Positions 22,259 to 33,590 of a stretch of DNA of 64,000 bases are shown here, piece after piece. Position numbers and translations under genes: made by a program. Origin of the DNA: Dictyophora rubrovolvata (Eukaryota; Basidiomycota; Agaricomycetes; Phallales; Phallaceae); contig CP114117.1 of assembly GCA_029959195.1 (NCBI GenBank), positions 2,976,001-3,040,000 of the forward strand. The letters are read 5' to 3'. Position 1 is the stretch's first letter, and the number at the start of each line of letters is the position of its first letter. The notes under the pieces are model-generated. The model made no database searches, was not told where the DNA came from, and saw nothing but the letters and a program-made list of their open reading frames with translations.

Positions 22259-25200
22259 TTACACGTCACCCAGATCAAGCTTAATCAACACATGCCTACT
22301 GAGAACTGTAGCTTCCGCTTTAGGAACGATTAGGATTGTTTGTGTTCCATCGACAACCATTGCAGGACCTGCGATCTTGTCACCTACATTCAGCATTTCG
22401 AGGACATAAACGGGTGTATCGACACGACCCAGATCCTCAAAATACACCTTATAACGGGAATCAACCTTTTCTGCTGAAACTACTGAGGGCGAAAGAGTCA
22501 GAGATTCTAGTTCGTCGAACACTGAAGGCCCGAGACTGTCAAAGGTTTTGCCGATTCCTCGAACCTTTGAATGGAAGATAGCCTGTGAGAAAGCTTGATT
22601 CAAGGGGCATGTTTACATACTTTGATATCATCAACGACTACTTTGGATTCCAACAAAAACCCGAACTCGTTTTTGTATTCTCGTTTGAACGCGGCTTCGA
22701 AATTCTGATCCTGTTCTTCTTGTCCTGGTGCACACTTGATCATCAAAGCAGTATCACTTCCATCAAATCTCATATTAAGCAGGCGTTCGACGTGTGCTTG
22801 TTTTCCTCTGAAGCCTTGCTTTTCGAGTTCGCTTAATACCTGACGAGTCAGCACATCAAGGCGCCCAATTAATCGGGATTTCGTGTCTTCAGCGAATGAG
22901 GTTGACGTCGGTTCTTGTTGTTCATAAACTCTGATAAACAAGAGAAAATTAGAGGGTTGTATAGAAAACCGCAGTCCCATACCGATCAGCTAGGGCCAGG
23001 CCATATGCCGAGAGAATTGAGCTATGTCGATGGATTAAGATTGTATTTATGCCGAGTAATTTGGCAATTTCGCATGCGTGTTGACCACCCGCCCCTCCAA
23101 ATGGCGCTAAACTGATGCGCGAATTGTTTAGGGCAAGAACAAGGAATGGAATGTTGCTGGTGTACATACATGTGTTTAGATGTCGCGTATCCCCGAGATT
23201 CAGTCAATGCCCGAATAGGCCGGCACATGGTTTCATTAGCAACGCGGATGAATCTGAAGCATTGTGAGAAGAGACGGTCGATAAAGTATTTTCCGACGCG
23301 TACATACCCGAAAACGACTTCGTCAAGATCTTTAACAACTCCACTTTCAGTGTTAATGGTTTCTTTCAACTCTTCAAGGGCCCTTCGACTAGCTTCCACA
23401 TCTAATGGCTCTTTCTCGCTCTTCCCAAATATTTTGGGGAAATAATCGGGTATCAATCGTCCAAGCACAAGATTTGCATCGGTCAACGCTGGAGGTCCGC
23501 CTTTGCTGAGAACGATTTGTTTTCAAATCATATTTTTCTCTCTCCTGATAACACTCACCGATAACAGACGGGACCAGGTTCTGCTCCAGCACTTTCAGGA
23601 CCAACCTGGAGGACGCCGTTACGCCAGAATAAACGGGAACCCCCGCCTGCTGCAACCGTATTAATGTCTAACTGAGGTGATTGAACGGTTATGCCTAAGA
23701 TCATTAATGCACATGCATTCTTTACGGAAACTTTCAATTTACCTGCTGTTGATGTTTCATACGTAGTCTCAAATCTACCAGCAAAACGGGAGACATCTGT
23801 TGATGTACCTCCAATATCTATACTATTTGAGATGTAAGGAAAATGTAATGGTGACAAAAATCCGATGCTGCTTACCCTATCACGGCTTGTTTACGCTTCT
23901 CATCCCAGCTTGTTAATGCATATCCAACTACTCCTCCGGCGGGACCGCTTAGAATAGATTTCAACCCAGAAAAATTTTCAAGAGAAAGTAAGCCACCATC
24001 AGACGACATAAATTCTACTCGTGGATCTCGTAAAGTATTTTCTTTTTTCTCCCCTTCGGCGGTCGCACCCGACCCTCTTCGCAAACTTTCATCGAAACCT
24101 TTGAAAAACCCATTTAAATACTCCATTAAAACGGGTGTAAGATATGCGTCAGCTGTGCTGGATACTCCGCGAGGAACAACTTTGATCATGGGTATGAGCT
24201 GACTTGATAGCGATATTTGAGAGAATCCAAGTTCTTTTGCAATGGAACCGACAAGCAGTTCGTGTTCAGGGTATGTGTACGAATGAAGGAAAACCACTGC
24301 TAGTGAGACGTAGCCTTGGGAACGAAGGTGTTGTAGAATTTTCCGAACGGCACCTGGATCTGTTTGCAATGAAATAGGCATAATGGGAAAACCATCAACA
24401 GTTTTTTTTACGAAACGAACCTGGTTTCTTGATAATCCGAACAGGTTCGCCGCTTATGCCTTTGACGACCTCTCCAGGCCCCTCACCGATATGTTCTGGA
24501 TTTCCGTCCCACCCAGGACCTCTAAGGCCCCGAACAACTTTTCCATCTTCATCAAATTGAACAGCGTGTTCTGCTGAATTGGTGTCGTAGGTATACCCAA
24601 CAAGAGTCACCCTTTCGTCTATTTCTTCGACAGTAGAGTATAACGGAGGAGGCCTCCTTATATTCAAGTCAAATATTTTAGGACGAGACTGATTGCCAAT
24701 TAGAAGAATATCCTAATGTGGACCGTTTCATGAGAGTGATTCCGCTAGTGTCTGATTGACATGAATTACCTTGAAACCTTTTGTAATCAACAAGCCATGC
24801 TTTTGTCCCTTTCGTTCGAGAAGAGCATTTGTAGCGACGGTTGTAGATAAACGAATGTAATCTCCAACGATTCATAAGATTTTGGGGCCATTGGAACGTG
24901 AAAGGATTAATACCAATTTTATCTGTTTTAAGCGTTTGTCCTCTAGGGATTTTCTCGCCTGTGATGGACTCGAGAATTCTTCTGATACCTTCGGTCGGGG
25001 CATCTCGATAATTGGAAGGATCCTGGGACACTTGAAAATGGGGGCTCGGTTGTTGAGTTCCGTATATAATTCTAAGAGAATGACGCACGAAGCTTCACTA
25101 CAAGCTCATTTCTCTCTTCTAGATTATCTGGATTCGGATATGAACTGTAGAAAGTAGTACAAAAGGATGATCAATGATCGTATGGCAGATAATGATGTTG

Positions 25201-25284
25201 AAGAACACACGCATGAACATCACAGAACGTTCCTCCTCTATCTGCACAAATTCTAATAGACCTGTCAGGAATTTCTTTGACCAT
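22259..25284 (-). CDS. 5-oxoprolinase-like protein, HyuA half only
   Basis: ATP-dependent hydrolase of the hydantoinase A type. Fungal 5-oxoprolinases open 5-oxoproline to glutamate in glutathione turnover. The first exon (ATG 25282-25284) gives '[17 protein letters not shown]', the nucleotide-binding start. Small exons then give '[20 protein letters not shown]', '[14 protein letters not shown]', '[19 protein letters not shown]', 'FMSSDGGLL', '[13 protein letters not shown]', '[15 protein letters not shown]', '[11 protein letters not shown]', '[14 protein letters not shown]' and '[20 protein letters not shown]'. It ends '[20 protein letters not shown]' then 'LIKLDLGDV'. Family members in fungi usually continue into a HyuB domain of about 500 residues. 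Here only about 250 bp remain before the convergent NUO9.5 gene, with no HyuB-like coding. All HyuA motifs look intact. About 850 residues. Confidence 0.85.
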
Positions 25285-25620
25285 ACGCCGATTTACAAGT
25301 TACGTTGGGGCGAATGTCGATGACTCGGAAGTCCGAAGCAGACCCATGCCGTAAATCACATGACTTATTCGCGGGCCGGTGATTTCGATCGATCGTCATC
25401 GCGTCATCGTTGCCGAACTAGATGCTTACGTGGGCTAACCACGTCAGCGCTTTCAACCTCAACGTCAGCGTCGACTTGGACCGACAACCCCGACAGGAAA
25501 TTATAGAATCCGCATTGCCACTTTGATATCCGACGGTTGAGCGAACCAATCATTCCAACGCTGTTTCACATTCTCACGGAGCAATAAAAGTCCCCTGGTG
25601 AAAATCTGTTTTGAACGATC
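25285..25620. promoter_or_regulatory. Divergent promoter region, 5-oxoprolinase/P450
   Basis: 336 bp between divergent starts. A TATA-like AATAAAA lies at 25583-25589, about 32 bp before the P450 ATG. The region is rich in CGTCA/TGACG half-sites: CGTCATCGCGTCATCG (25396-25411), ACGTCAGCG (25441-25449) and AACGTCAGCGTCGAC (25460-25474). Confidence 0.5.
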
Positions 25621-28074
25621 ATGTTGAACACTCTACTACTACCCTCCCTCGTTATTGGGGCCGGGCTAACTTATCTCATTGGAAAGCTTCTTTATGGTCT
25701 CGCCCGTCCACTCTGGTCACCCCTGCGGGCTCTCCCCGGTCCAAAGAGTTCCAGTTTCGTTTGGGGAAACCTCCGGGAAGTGTTCAAAAGTGGACCATCC
25801 GAAGTTCATGTGAAATGGGCTCATGAGTATGGCCCCACTTTGGTATGTTCCTACATACGCAACCAAACCAATATCTCCTCTTACGAGCTCTCGAGATTAG
25901 GCGTACAAAGGTTTTTTCGGGGTTCGTTGCCGCTTATTCAATCTTAAACTCCCAATATCATAACTATTTGCAGCGGCATCGACTAATGACTATGGACGCT
26001 AAAGCTTTATCGTATATACTTAACCATTCATATGACTTTCCCAAACCAGAAGAGGTCCGTAAAAATTTGGCAGAGCTACTTGGTGAAGGCAAGTATCTCA
26101 AACATCTGCGTATTATTCATTTCTTACCAGACATAAATAGGAGTTCTCTTTGCCGAAGGTCAGTATGAGCCTAATCGCGATTAAGCCTTCTCATTGTTGA
26201 TTGCATAGGTGACTCTCATAAACGACAGGTAAAAACATCAATATTTCAAAGATCTAAGCTGTAATTATTGACTTGTAACCCATAGCGACGTGTAATGGTT
26301 CGTTCGGGCTTTAAATATTCCGTGTCATATAAAATGAAGCGTCTTCTAAAATTCTCATACTAGAACCCATCTTTCGCACGTCCTTACATACGTGAATTGA
26401 CTGAAACGTTTCACGAGAAATCTATTCAAGTGGGCAAGGAACAAAATACCTGTGACCTTTGCGAGTCTACTGATGTTTCCCCCCTAATGTGTACAGCTCC
26501 GAGATATTTTGTCCACTCAAGTGCAAAACACCCAACCCGATAATACCCTTGTAACCAATATCTGTCCGTGGTTAAGTAAGGCCACACTGGACATCATTGG
26601 ATTAGCAGGCATGTCCCAGTTCTTTCGCAGACTAGAGATGAGGAAAACTAATAATTAAACCCTTCAGGTTTTGGTTATAATTTCGAGGCTCTGAACCCCT
26701 CGGGAACTGAGAATGAGCTCAATGCTGCATTCTCGAATGTCATGAAAGAAACCGGAAATTTAAGTATACTCAACGTTTTAAGAAGCTTCGTTCCGATATT
26801 TCGAAAAATTGTAGGCTTTCCTCTTATTTCTAGTCGCCACCTAGACTTACTCATTGTTTGGCAAAGCCTACCCAGCAAAGCCGTAGAGTAGCAGAGTCAT
26901 TGAAAGTGGTGACTCGTATTGGTTTGGATCTTGTACGCTCTAAAAAGGAAACAATTCTGTTTGCCAAAGAATCCGTCCACAAGGAAGATATTCCAAGTCA
27001 AGTTGGGAAGGATGCTTTTTCTGGAAGGGATCTGTTGAGCCGTCTCCTCGCCGCCAATATGGCAACCGATCTCCCCGGGAGCCAACGACTATCAGACCAT
27101 GATTTGTACTCCCGTATGGCATCAATTCTATCATTTGTTAGATTTACGTTTTTAAACTCTAATTTAGAAATACCTACTTTCCTTCTCGCCGGACATGAAA
27201 CAACCGCCACAGCAGCGACCTGGACTCTTTTCGCTCTCGGCCAGGACCTTTCTATCCAAAACAAACTGCGGGAAGAACTGTTATCGGTCGAAACTGAAAC
27301 GCCTTCTATGGATGAACTTAATGCTCTACCTTATTTAGAGTCTGTTGTTAGAGAGACAATGCGGTTACATGCGCCTGTTTCGAGTACTTTCAGAATTTCG
27401 GCGAAAGACGATTTAATCCCGCTCGAGAAGCCTTATCAAGATCAAAGCGGAATTTTACGGCACGAAATACCGTCAGTCTTTTTATTCTTCTTTTCTTTTC
27501 TTGTGGTAATAAAACTTTTGTTGTACAGTATTAGCAAAGGAGGTGAAATGACTAGTGATTTCACTCATGAACAAATAATTTGACGCCAAGTCTTCAGATT
27601 CGATATTTATTCCTATCCTTGCTCTCAACCTTGATAAGAGTGTTTGGGGCGATGACGCCATGGAGTTCAGGTAAAAATCCGGAAAACAATTTCTACGTAT
27701 TAGTTGCTAAGTTATTTGAAGACCCGAAAGGTGGGCCAAGCATTCAGAGAAAACCCCTGATCTCCCTGGTGTGTACGCAAACATGCTAACTTTCCTTGGA
27801 GGACCAAGGTAAGAAGCCATTGCTCCATTAACTCAAATACCCGCTAATGTCTGCTAATGCATTCAATTTCAGAGCTTGCATCGGGTATAGATTTGCCCTC
27901 GTTGAACTGAAATGCATCCTATTCGCCCTTTTGAGGACCTTCCAATTTGAGCTTGCCGTACCGGCGGAAGATGTCGAGAAGAAAACTGTGGTAGTCACAC
28001 GGCCCTTCCTCAGAAGCGCTCCCAAGGACGGGACTCAGTTGCCTTTAAAAATCACGCACTGGAGGTCGGCGTAG
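25621..28074 (+). CDS. Cytochrome P450 monooxygenase, microsomal type
   Basis: Haem monooxygenase anchored in the ER by the N-terminal helix '[20 protein letters not shown]'. A proline-rich hinge 'LRALPGPK' follows. Later exons give the C-helix 'FAEGDSHKRQRRVMNPSF', the I-helix oxygen-binding '[14 protein letters not shown]', the K-helix ExxR in '[12 protein letters not shown]', '[10 protein letters not shown]' joined to 'RPERW', and the haem loop '[20 protein letters not shown]' with the ligand Cys. Roughly ten introns; the reading stays in frame through all motifs I could follow, so the gene looks intact despite many in-frame stops in unspliced sequence. About 540 residues. It resembles the expanded basidiomycete P450 families; the CYP number and substrate cannot be given from sequence alone. 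Confidence 0.9.
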
Positions 28075-29225
28075 TATACATATGTATGTAGTCAGTGGTC
28101 CCAGTTGTTGATCTACTTCCTTATCCAATAATATTGAAGGTTCCGCAATTCTTACATGTTGAAATTTTATCCTTTTGTTCTTTTTTATTTTGGGTAATTG
28201 GTATAACATTATATATTTTCTTACACTGTTTTCGATTGGGGCGCGAGTCCCTGGTCCACAACAGCCTTCAAAAAGGATGTTTAATGAACAAGACTTCAGC
28301 ACTCCTGCACCATCGATACAGGAGCATATTCATGCGAAAGGCGATTAGCGTTGCTGCAAGATCTATCTCATCCCGAAGATAGAGATTCACTCACCCCCTA
28401 ACAATATTTCTTCTCGTCATAGAATATGGTATCGACATTAATAATATCATCAGACGGTCGTTGGTCATTTTTAACATCAACCTGCCAATTACGCTGGAAA
28501 CGAAGCTGCCGCCGTTCAGCACCTCTAGAGTATATTTAATTTCTAAGTTTGTGGAGTCCTCGAGTGAATTGCCCGGTCTCACCAAGAGTACTTTTTCGTT
28601 TACTGCCTGCTCTTACAAGTGAATTCTAGAAGAAAAAGAATGTTGATACTCAGGACGGCGTGAGCCGGGGACCTTGAAAAGTACCATGGATGATGGGCTG
28701 GTTATAGTGCAAACTGACCACACCACAGACGTCACGCGAGGGCAAGTCCTCACACCACAACCACATTTAGGCTATCCAAACAACACGAAATTGATGCGAA
28801 ACAAAATAAGGCCCTCTTGTTATAGTGAGTTTCACGATTTTATTACTTTGCCTAATATGATGCGTGTCGTGGCACTCGCACATATTGCCAACATTATCGG
28901 TCCTTTTAGTGCTTACTTCGTTGCCAAGTTGACCATTGATTGATAGATGGGGGTTAATATCATATCGACAAAGCAATCACCGGCAATCTTGTCCTCTGAA
29001 TTCTGCGAAAAAATATTTCGAATCTGAGTGATTTACATTTATGGCTTCTGTCTCAACACAGTAATAATGCAATGGTCGCTATATTTATAATAGTCGCGGC
29101 ACATGGAGAGAAAATGGGTTATTTGTGTTGACATTTAAGAGTGCTACATCCCGATCTTAATTTCTACTGCGACTTGACGGATGTTTTTGGCCAAACAGAC
29201 CCGAACGCTTTTTTTGTCCAATTAG
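28075..29225. other. Gene-poor stretch between P450 and DUF6535 gene
   Basis: About 1,150 bp. Three short open frames (28095-28382 plus, 28391-28585 minus, 28674-28943 plus) carry no recognisable domain. The last, with a possible ATG at 28686, includes a modest hydrophobic C-terminal stretch (VVALAHIANIIGPFSAYFVA). I cannot support any as a gene. No repeat or RNA gene seen. Confidence 0.35.
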
Positions 29226-31978
29226 CTATGGAGTGAAAACCTTTACCCTGTGGATATTATATACCTTAGCAGAGGAGCTGAGATGAAAGATTCGTGGAAA
29301 TACCTCGTTTGCACCAGACGCCTGGGCAAGCTCTTCAGTATCATGGTCCTTTAAATTGTCTGCTTTAGGTGCAGACTGTTCGGTTGTGGACTTGAGTTGT
29401 GAGTGGGATACACATATGATTTGTCCAAACTCGTGTGCAGAGCTCTTGAGGGCGTAAGGAAAGTTTGGGATTTCGGAAGATCGTGCTTGTTCAGCCATAG
29501 CGGCATAGAGATCATCCAACTTGTGTTCGTCAAGCTTTGATTTTACAACAAGAAAAAACTTTTCCGAATTCAACCTTTGAGACAAAAGGAACTTCCATAG
29601 TTGCACAAGCACGGATGAGTCGTAGAGAACGGTAAACAAAGGAGCCTTCGGGTTCACAGACTTGAGGAGATCCATTAGGCTCGAAAACATGTAATTTCTT
29701 GTTTCATAGAAACCGTCATGATTCCAGAAGTTTTGAAGACATTTTGAGAAGTGGGATACGGCGTTCGGATCATTCAAGAGGATTGTGGATAGACGAGTGC
29801 GGTTCTGTGGCATGAATAACAGTGTGAATATGGGAGTTGTGTAGTCTAAGAGATGTAAATTGAGATCTCGTGAACACCACTGATACATGGGTGTGAGGTC
29901 GTGGCATTCCGCAAAACGAAAGCGGTTAGCCACGTGGGTGTCCATGGAGTCCCAAATCTTTTCTAGACACTGTGCTGCCAGCTCTCTGGCCCTATCCGTC
30001 ATAGACTCGCAGCTCCAGAATGCATCCACGCAGCAAATATCTCTGAAGAAGACAAGGTACTGCTCAGATGAAACATGTTGGCTAGGGAAATAAAATCGAA
30101 ATTCGTGGAACAGATTCAACAAGGACTTCTGCCTTTGTTGTTTGTCAGCGATTAGTCGTCGATCAGCCTGAGAGGCAAGGTTGCGATAGATGGTGGTAAC
30201 GTTTTTCGAAGGTCTTGTCTACTATGTAATAATCTGGCTTGATATAACCAAAGAAATGACGCAAAAGATATTGAAATTTCCATTGTCCCAGTTCTTTGTT
30301 ATCGAAGGATACAACACCCATGTTACGTGTGGATTTCCATTCAAATAGACCACATTGTCCAGATGTGAGTATATGTGTGACCATTGAAACATCCCCATCC
30401 CGTGGCTCGTAGTTGAAAAAGACACACCACATGATTAGTGGAAGCTTGGGGTCGTTGTCAATGGCATCCTTCATGATTCGACCATAATTAAGATATAATA
30501 CATTCTCGGCAATCATACGAGAATAGCTTTGATACTCTGCTTCTTCCACTTGGCTTCCTTCCAAATTGGAAATAAACTGGAGTAGAGACCAGTGTTTGTC
30601 CCCTCTAGCCAGGAGATCCAGACACAAACCATGACGCAAATCCACGACATTTGTTCTACTGACCTCCAAAGTCTGCCAGAGACTGTCGCGAATAACGTAA
30701 TCGAATTTCCGACAGACAATTGGATGCACAGCTACACACCGCGCAATTATTTGATGAACACTCTTATTCGAAGAAGTCGCATAGAGCCAATTAAGCGCAT
30801 CGATATCGAGGAAAGTCGCATCTTCGACAGCTTTCTTTATATTCTCTTCTCTCCAATTTGTGGATTGGGGGGAACCATCGGCGAATATGGTGGGTCGTCG
30901 TAACTTTCGAAAACGACGAAACATGAAGTCAATTGGCTTCAAAATAAGAACGAATGCATATCGGAAGAGGCCCTGGGTGTGGTGAAGGAGATGCCGAATA
31001 GTATGTCGAACTTCGGAATTTGTCCTAATCCAAACAGCCTGAAACCTTCTTTCTAAAGCCCTGCTAATCTGACGGAGAATGGTGCGGAAAGAAAAGACAA
31101 GAACGCCAACGTAAATTGTCAACGAAGTCGTATAGGGACATTCCGGATACCGAATGGGCAATATCACGGAAATAAAATATAGGAAATATGTGATACCCGT
31201 GATTATGACGATGGTACAGGCGACCTGAATGTCCAACGGAAACAATAGTATGATGATGCCTGTGAGAAAGATGCCGACAGCAAGATGTAGCAGGATAGGG
31301 AGGAGGTCGACAATGGCACCAACTTTCCATAATTCAAATCCTTTGAACCGCAGCTGCCTAATCCTCGTCTTTTCATGGGCTATTCCAGTGATGGAAGAGA
31401 GATAATAATAGAGCTACTGTTTGGCGAGGACAGCAAACAGCGCAGTAGACAATGTAATTGCCAGACTAGTGAACCACAGACCGTTTACTATAAACGCGTT
31501 CGTTGACGGTGTGAATGGCGATGTAGGTGTCAGTGTTGAATTTGGAATGATATTTATCGGTATCCCACTAGATTGCGCTCGAAGTATTTGCGCTATTTCG
31601 AATAACAAGGATGCAGAGACTTGAGTATTGTCTAGCTGAAGGCTTTGAGAAGCCTGTGAGACGAATGTCGTTATAACTCCAGAAAAGAGACCAGCCTAAC
31701 AAATAGTAAGCTTCGATAGCGTGAATACAGACGAATATGATTCTGCCTACAAAAACCAAGAGAACATCTGCCGTCTCTTTCCACCCTTCTGCTCTCTCAC
31801 GATCAAACACTTCAGCTTCATCCAGGTAAGTCAACCAAACACGAGCGTTGTCAATGGCCTCGTCTCCAAACCGATCCTGTGGATATTTCTGTTCGTAATC
31901 ATATTTATTATTTGCTAGTATGAATCATGTTTAGTGTCTTAGAGTGAACAGAAATATAATACTCACAGCCAGTTTCAT
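29226..31978 (-). CDS. DUF6535-domain membrane protein
   Basis: Agaricomycete-specific membrane protein of unknown function. The N-terminus, after a short first exon (ATG 31976-31978, MKLAV), is 'DYEQKYPQDRFGDEAIDNAR' then 'VWLTYLDEAEVFDRERAEGW', the family signature. Next come hydrophobic segments, 'SPFTPSTNAFIVNGLWFTSL' and 'TLSTALFAVLAKQ' (one transmembrane helix), and later two more helices (IQVACTIVIITGITYFLYFI and the stretch after SLTIYVGVLVF). The long C-terminal part (30900-29226) is soluble and helical with no known domain. An apparent frame break at 30190-30245 is solved by a 55-nt intron (GTAGACAAG...CTCAG). About 800 residues. Its start codon lies 49 bp from a transposable-element copy, so its promoter must lie in or across that element. 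Confidence 0.85.
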
Positions 31979-31996
31979 GTGGTGTGTGTGTGTGTG
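31979..31996. repeat. (GT)n microsatellite
   Basis: About eight GT units lie immediately upstream of the DUF6535 start codon, next to the inserted element. Confidence 0.8.
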
Positions 31997-31997
31997 G

Positions 31998-32026
31998 GTC
32001 TGTTGAGTCTCTGAGGGCGTAGCCCT
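31998..32026. repeat. Possible end fragment of another family-C LTR-like copy
   Basis: The sequence GAGTCTCTGAGGGCGTAGCCCT (read in part) resembles the terminal part of the family-C element (AGTCTGAGAGAGTAGCCCT) and directly abuts the copy starting at 32027. It may be a remnant of a neighbouring copy or of a recombination between copies. Short, so uncertain. Confidence 0.35.
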
Positions 32027-32950
32027 TGTCAGGGTACGCTAGCGTCGTCCCCTTATTTTCCTTCGTTTATCTTCGGTTCTGGTTTATTTTATTCATTTCC
32101 TTATTTCTCGTATTTTATCCCATCTCCTGCATTCCCCCTTCCTTCCGTATTCCCTTCTTTCCCTCCAATGGGCACTGAGCACCCATGTCACACCTTCCTA
32201 ATTTGGAAGTCTGATCCCATTCCGCTTATTTCCGTACTCACCCCGCATCTCCGTAGCAATCCCATCCCGTACTTGTCAGTACTCTGTCTGGACTTCAAGT
32301 CCGTCACCTTCCTTATGGGGAAACTGGCCCCTGACTCTTAGTAATAAGGAACGAAGATTTTATAATCATCACCCCTAGCTGTGTTCAACCATATGCTACC
32401 TTTCCTTATTTATTCTTATCCCCATTCCCATAGTTCCATTCCCTCTTGTATTTAAACCCCCAGTTTCCAGCTGTGGATCCCTAGTCTGAATATCAGCTTT
32501 ATTAGTTTCATCTTGTACTCTCTAAATCCCTGCCACTCCGAAATTGAGGGATAGATAAAGCTGGGCAAGTGGGCGCAGCTTATAAGCTGAAGCCAAGTCC
32601 CTCGTCCTGTACTTCCGCACTCTGTCCTCCGTCCGCCCCTAGTGGTCTGGACTTTCTTGGAGACATCCGGGATAGTCCTGGACCGCTGTATGTAACAGCC
32701 CGTTCCCATCAGAGCCATGGCCTAGGCCCTGGCTAAAGATCCGGGACCAGTGCGTATCTGCGCCCAGTCCATGAACCGAAGGCCACGTATGGCCTTCACC
32801 GTTTTTCATAGTATATAGTTAGTAGCCCTAGAGGAGGGATCCCTAAGTTTGTTCTCTTAGGATCCCCTCCCTCTAGGTGAGTTAGTATTATTCCTAGAAT
32901 ATATCTTGCTTAGGATCCCCTCCCTCTAGTCTGAGAGAGTAGCCCTGACA
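32027..32950 (-). mobile_element. Solo-LTR-like element, family C, copy 1 (with nested insertion)
   Basis: Terminal bases TGTCAGGG...CCCTGACA mark both ends. Without the nested family-A element (512 bp) and its 5-bp duplication the copy is 407 bp, matching copy 2 (406 bp) in inverted orientation. Outer thirds of the two copies look about 95% identical by eye, so both insertions are fairly recent. The flanks (GCCCT and GTACA) do not form a duplication. No coding sequence. Interpretation as a solo LTR of an LTR retrotransposon rests on TG...CA ends and the 5-bp duplication of copy 2. Confidence 0.75.
32186..32697 (-). mobile_element. Solo-LTR-like element, family A, copy 1 (inside family C)
   Basis: A 512-bp block with ends TGTCAC...GTAACA sits inside family-C copy 1 at a point where copy 2 is continuous. 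Flanking pentamers are ACCCA and GCCCG, consistent with a decayed 5-bp duplication of ACCCG. It is an inverted, diverged relative of the copy at 34148-34805, sharing for example GGACTTGGCTTCA and GCGCCCACT segments on the opposite strand. No coding sequence. Confidence 0.72.
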
Positions 32951-33590
32951 GTACACGCATTCATCACATCTGAAATGTATCTTAAACATCTTTATCAATA
33001 AAATAGTAATAATCCTGAAAATATTTGAGTGTATACCTGAATATGCTGGGAATGGGTTTGCTTAAGGGAACTTGTGCTCAGTGTTGCCTGTTCATCCATG
33101 GTATATAAATGTGTTGGATGATATCACATGTACAGTTTTGCACGTGGTGAAGGATGGAAAGTAAAATAAGGTTTGCATCGTTTTTTTGTGTATAAGGTTT
33201 GGGTCATGTGACTATATACAAGTAGATATATATTATTAGGAACTTTTGAGGCAGAAATCAGCAAGAAATTGAGCATGGTCAAGCTTCTCCAGGAAAGGAT
33301 AGATAGTGTCCTCCTCCTCCTTGATTCAGGGGCATCAGTCAGGAAAATAGTCCAAACCATTAACGTTAGTCAGGAGACAGTGACTAATATTAGAAAAGAA
33401 TATCGAAATGACTTGCCCCAAGTAGCTGGAGGCCATCCCCGGTCACTTTCTCCTCATGGTATCCGGCATACAGTCCATTATCTCACCTCTGGACAGGCAA
33501 CTACAGCAGTAGATGTCCAAAAAATTTTACAATCATCAAGTGAAGTGCCTTTCCATACTAGTACATTGCGGTGATGCCTGAAAAAGGAAG

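Noticed and set aside
22259-25088. 5-oxoprolinase appeared to lack its N-terminal DRGGTF region
   Set aside because: Reading the minus strand further up showed two small exons that supply it: one with [12 protein letters not shown] (ATG at 25284) and one with [18 protein letters not shown], both joined by good GT-AG pairs. Only the HyuB end is truly missing.
25845-27789. P450 pseudogene because of many stops
   Set aside because: Each stop falls within an inferred intron. All motifs I could follow (I-helix, ExxR, haem Cys) are in frame when spliced.
30163-30245. Frameshift in the DUF6535 gene between its two large frames
   Set aside because: A 55-nt GT-AG intron (GTAGACAAG to CTCTCAG) joins the frames without loss, so no frameshift is required.
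32027-32950. Family-C copies as MITEs or short inverted-repeat DNA transposons
   Set aside because: The 8-bp inverted ends alone would allow it, but TG...CA termini with 5-bp duplications fit LTRs better than the TA duplication of Tc1-type or the lengths usual for hAT elements. The call is still tentative.
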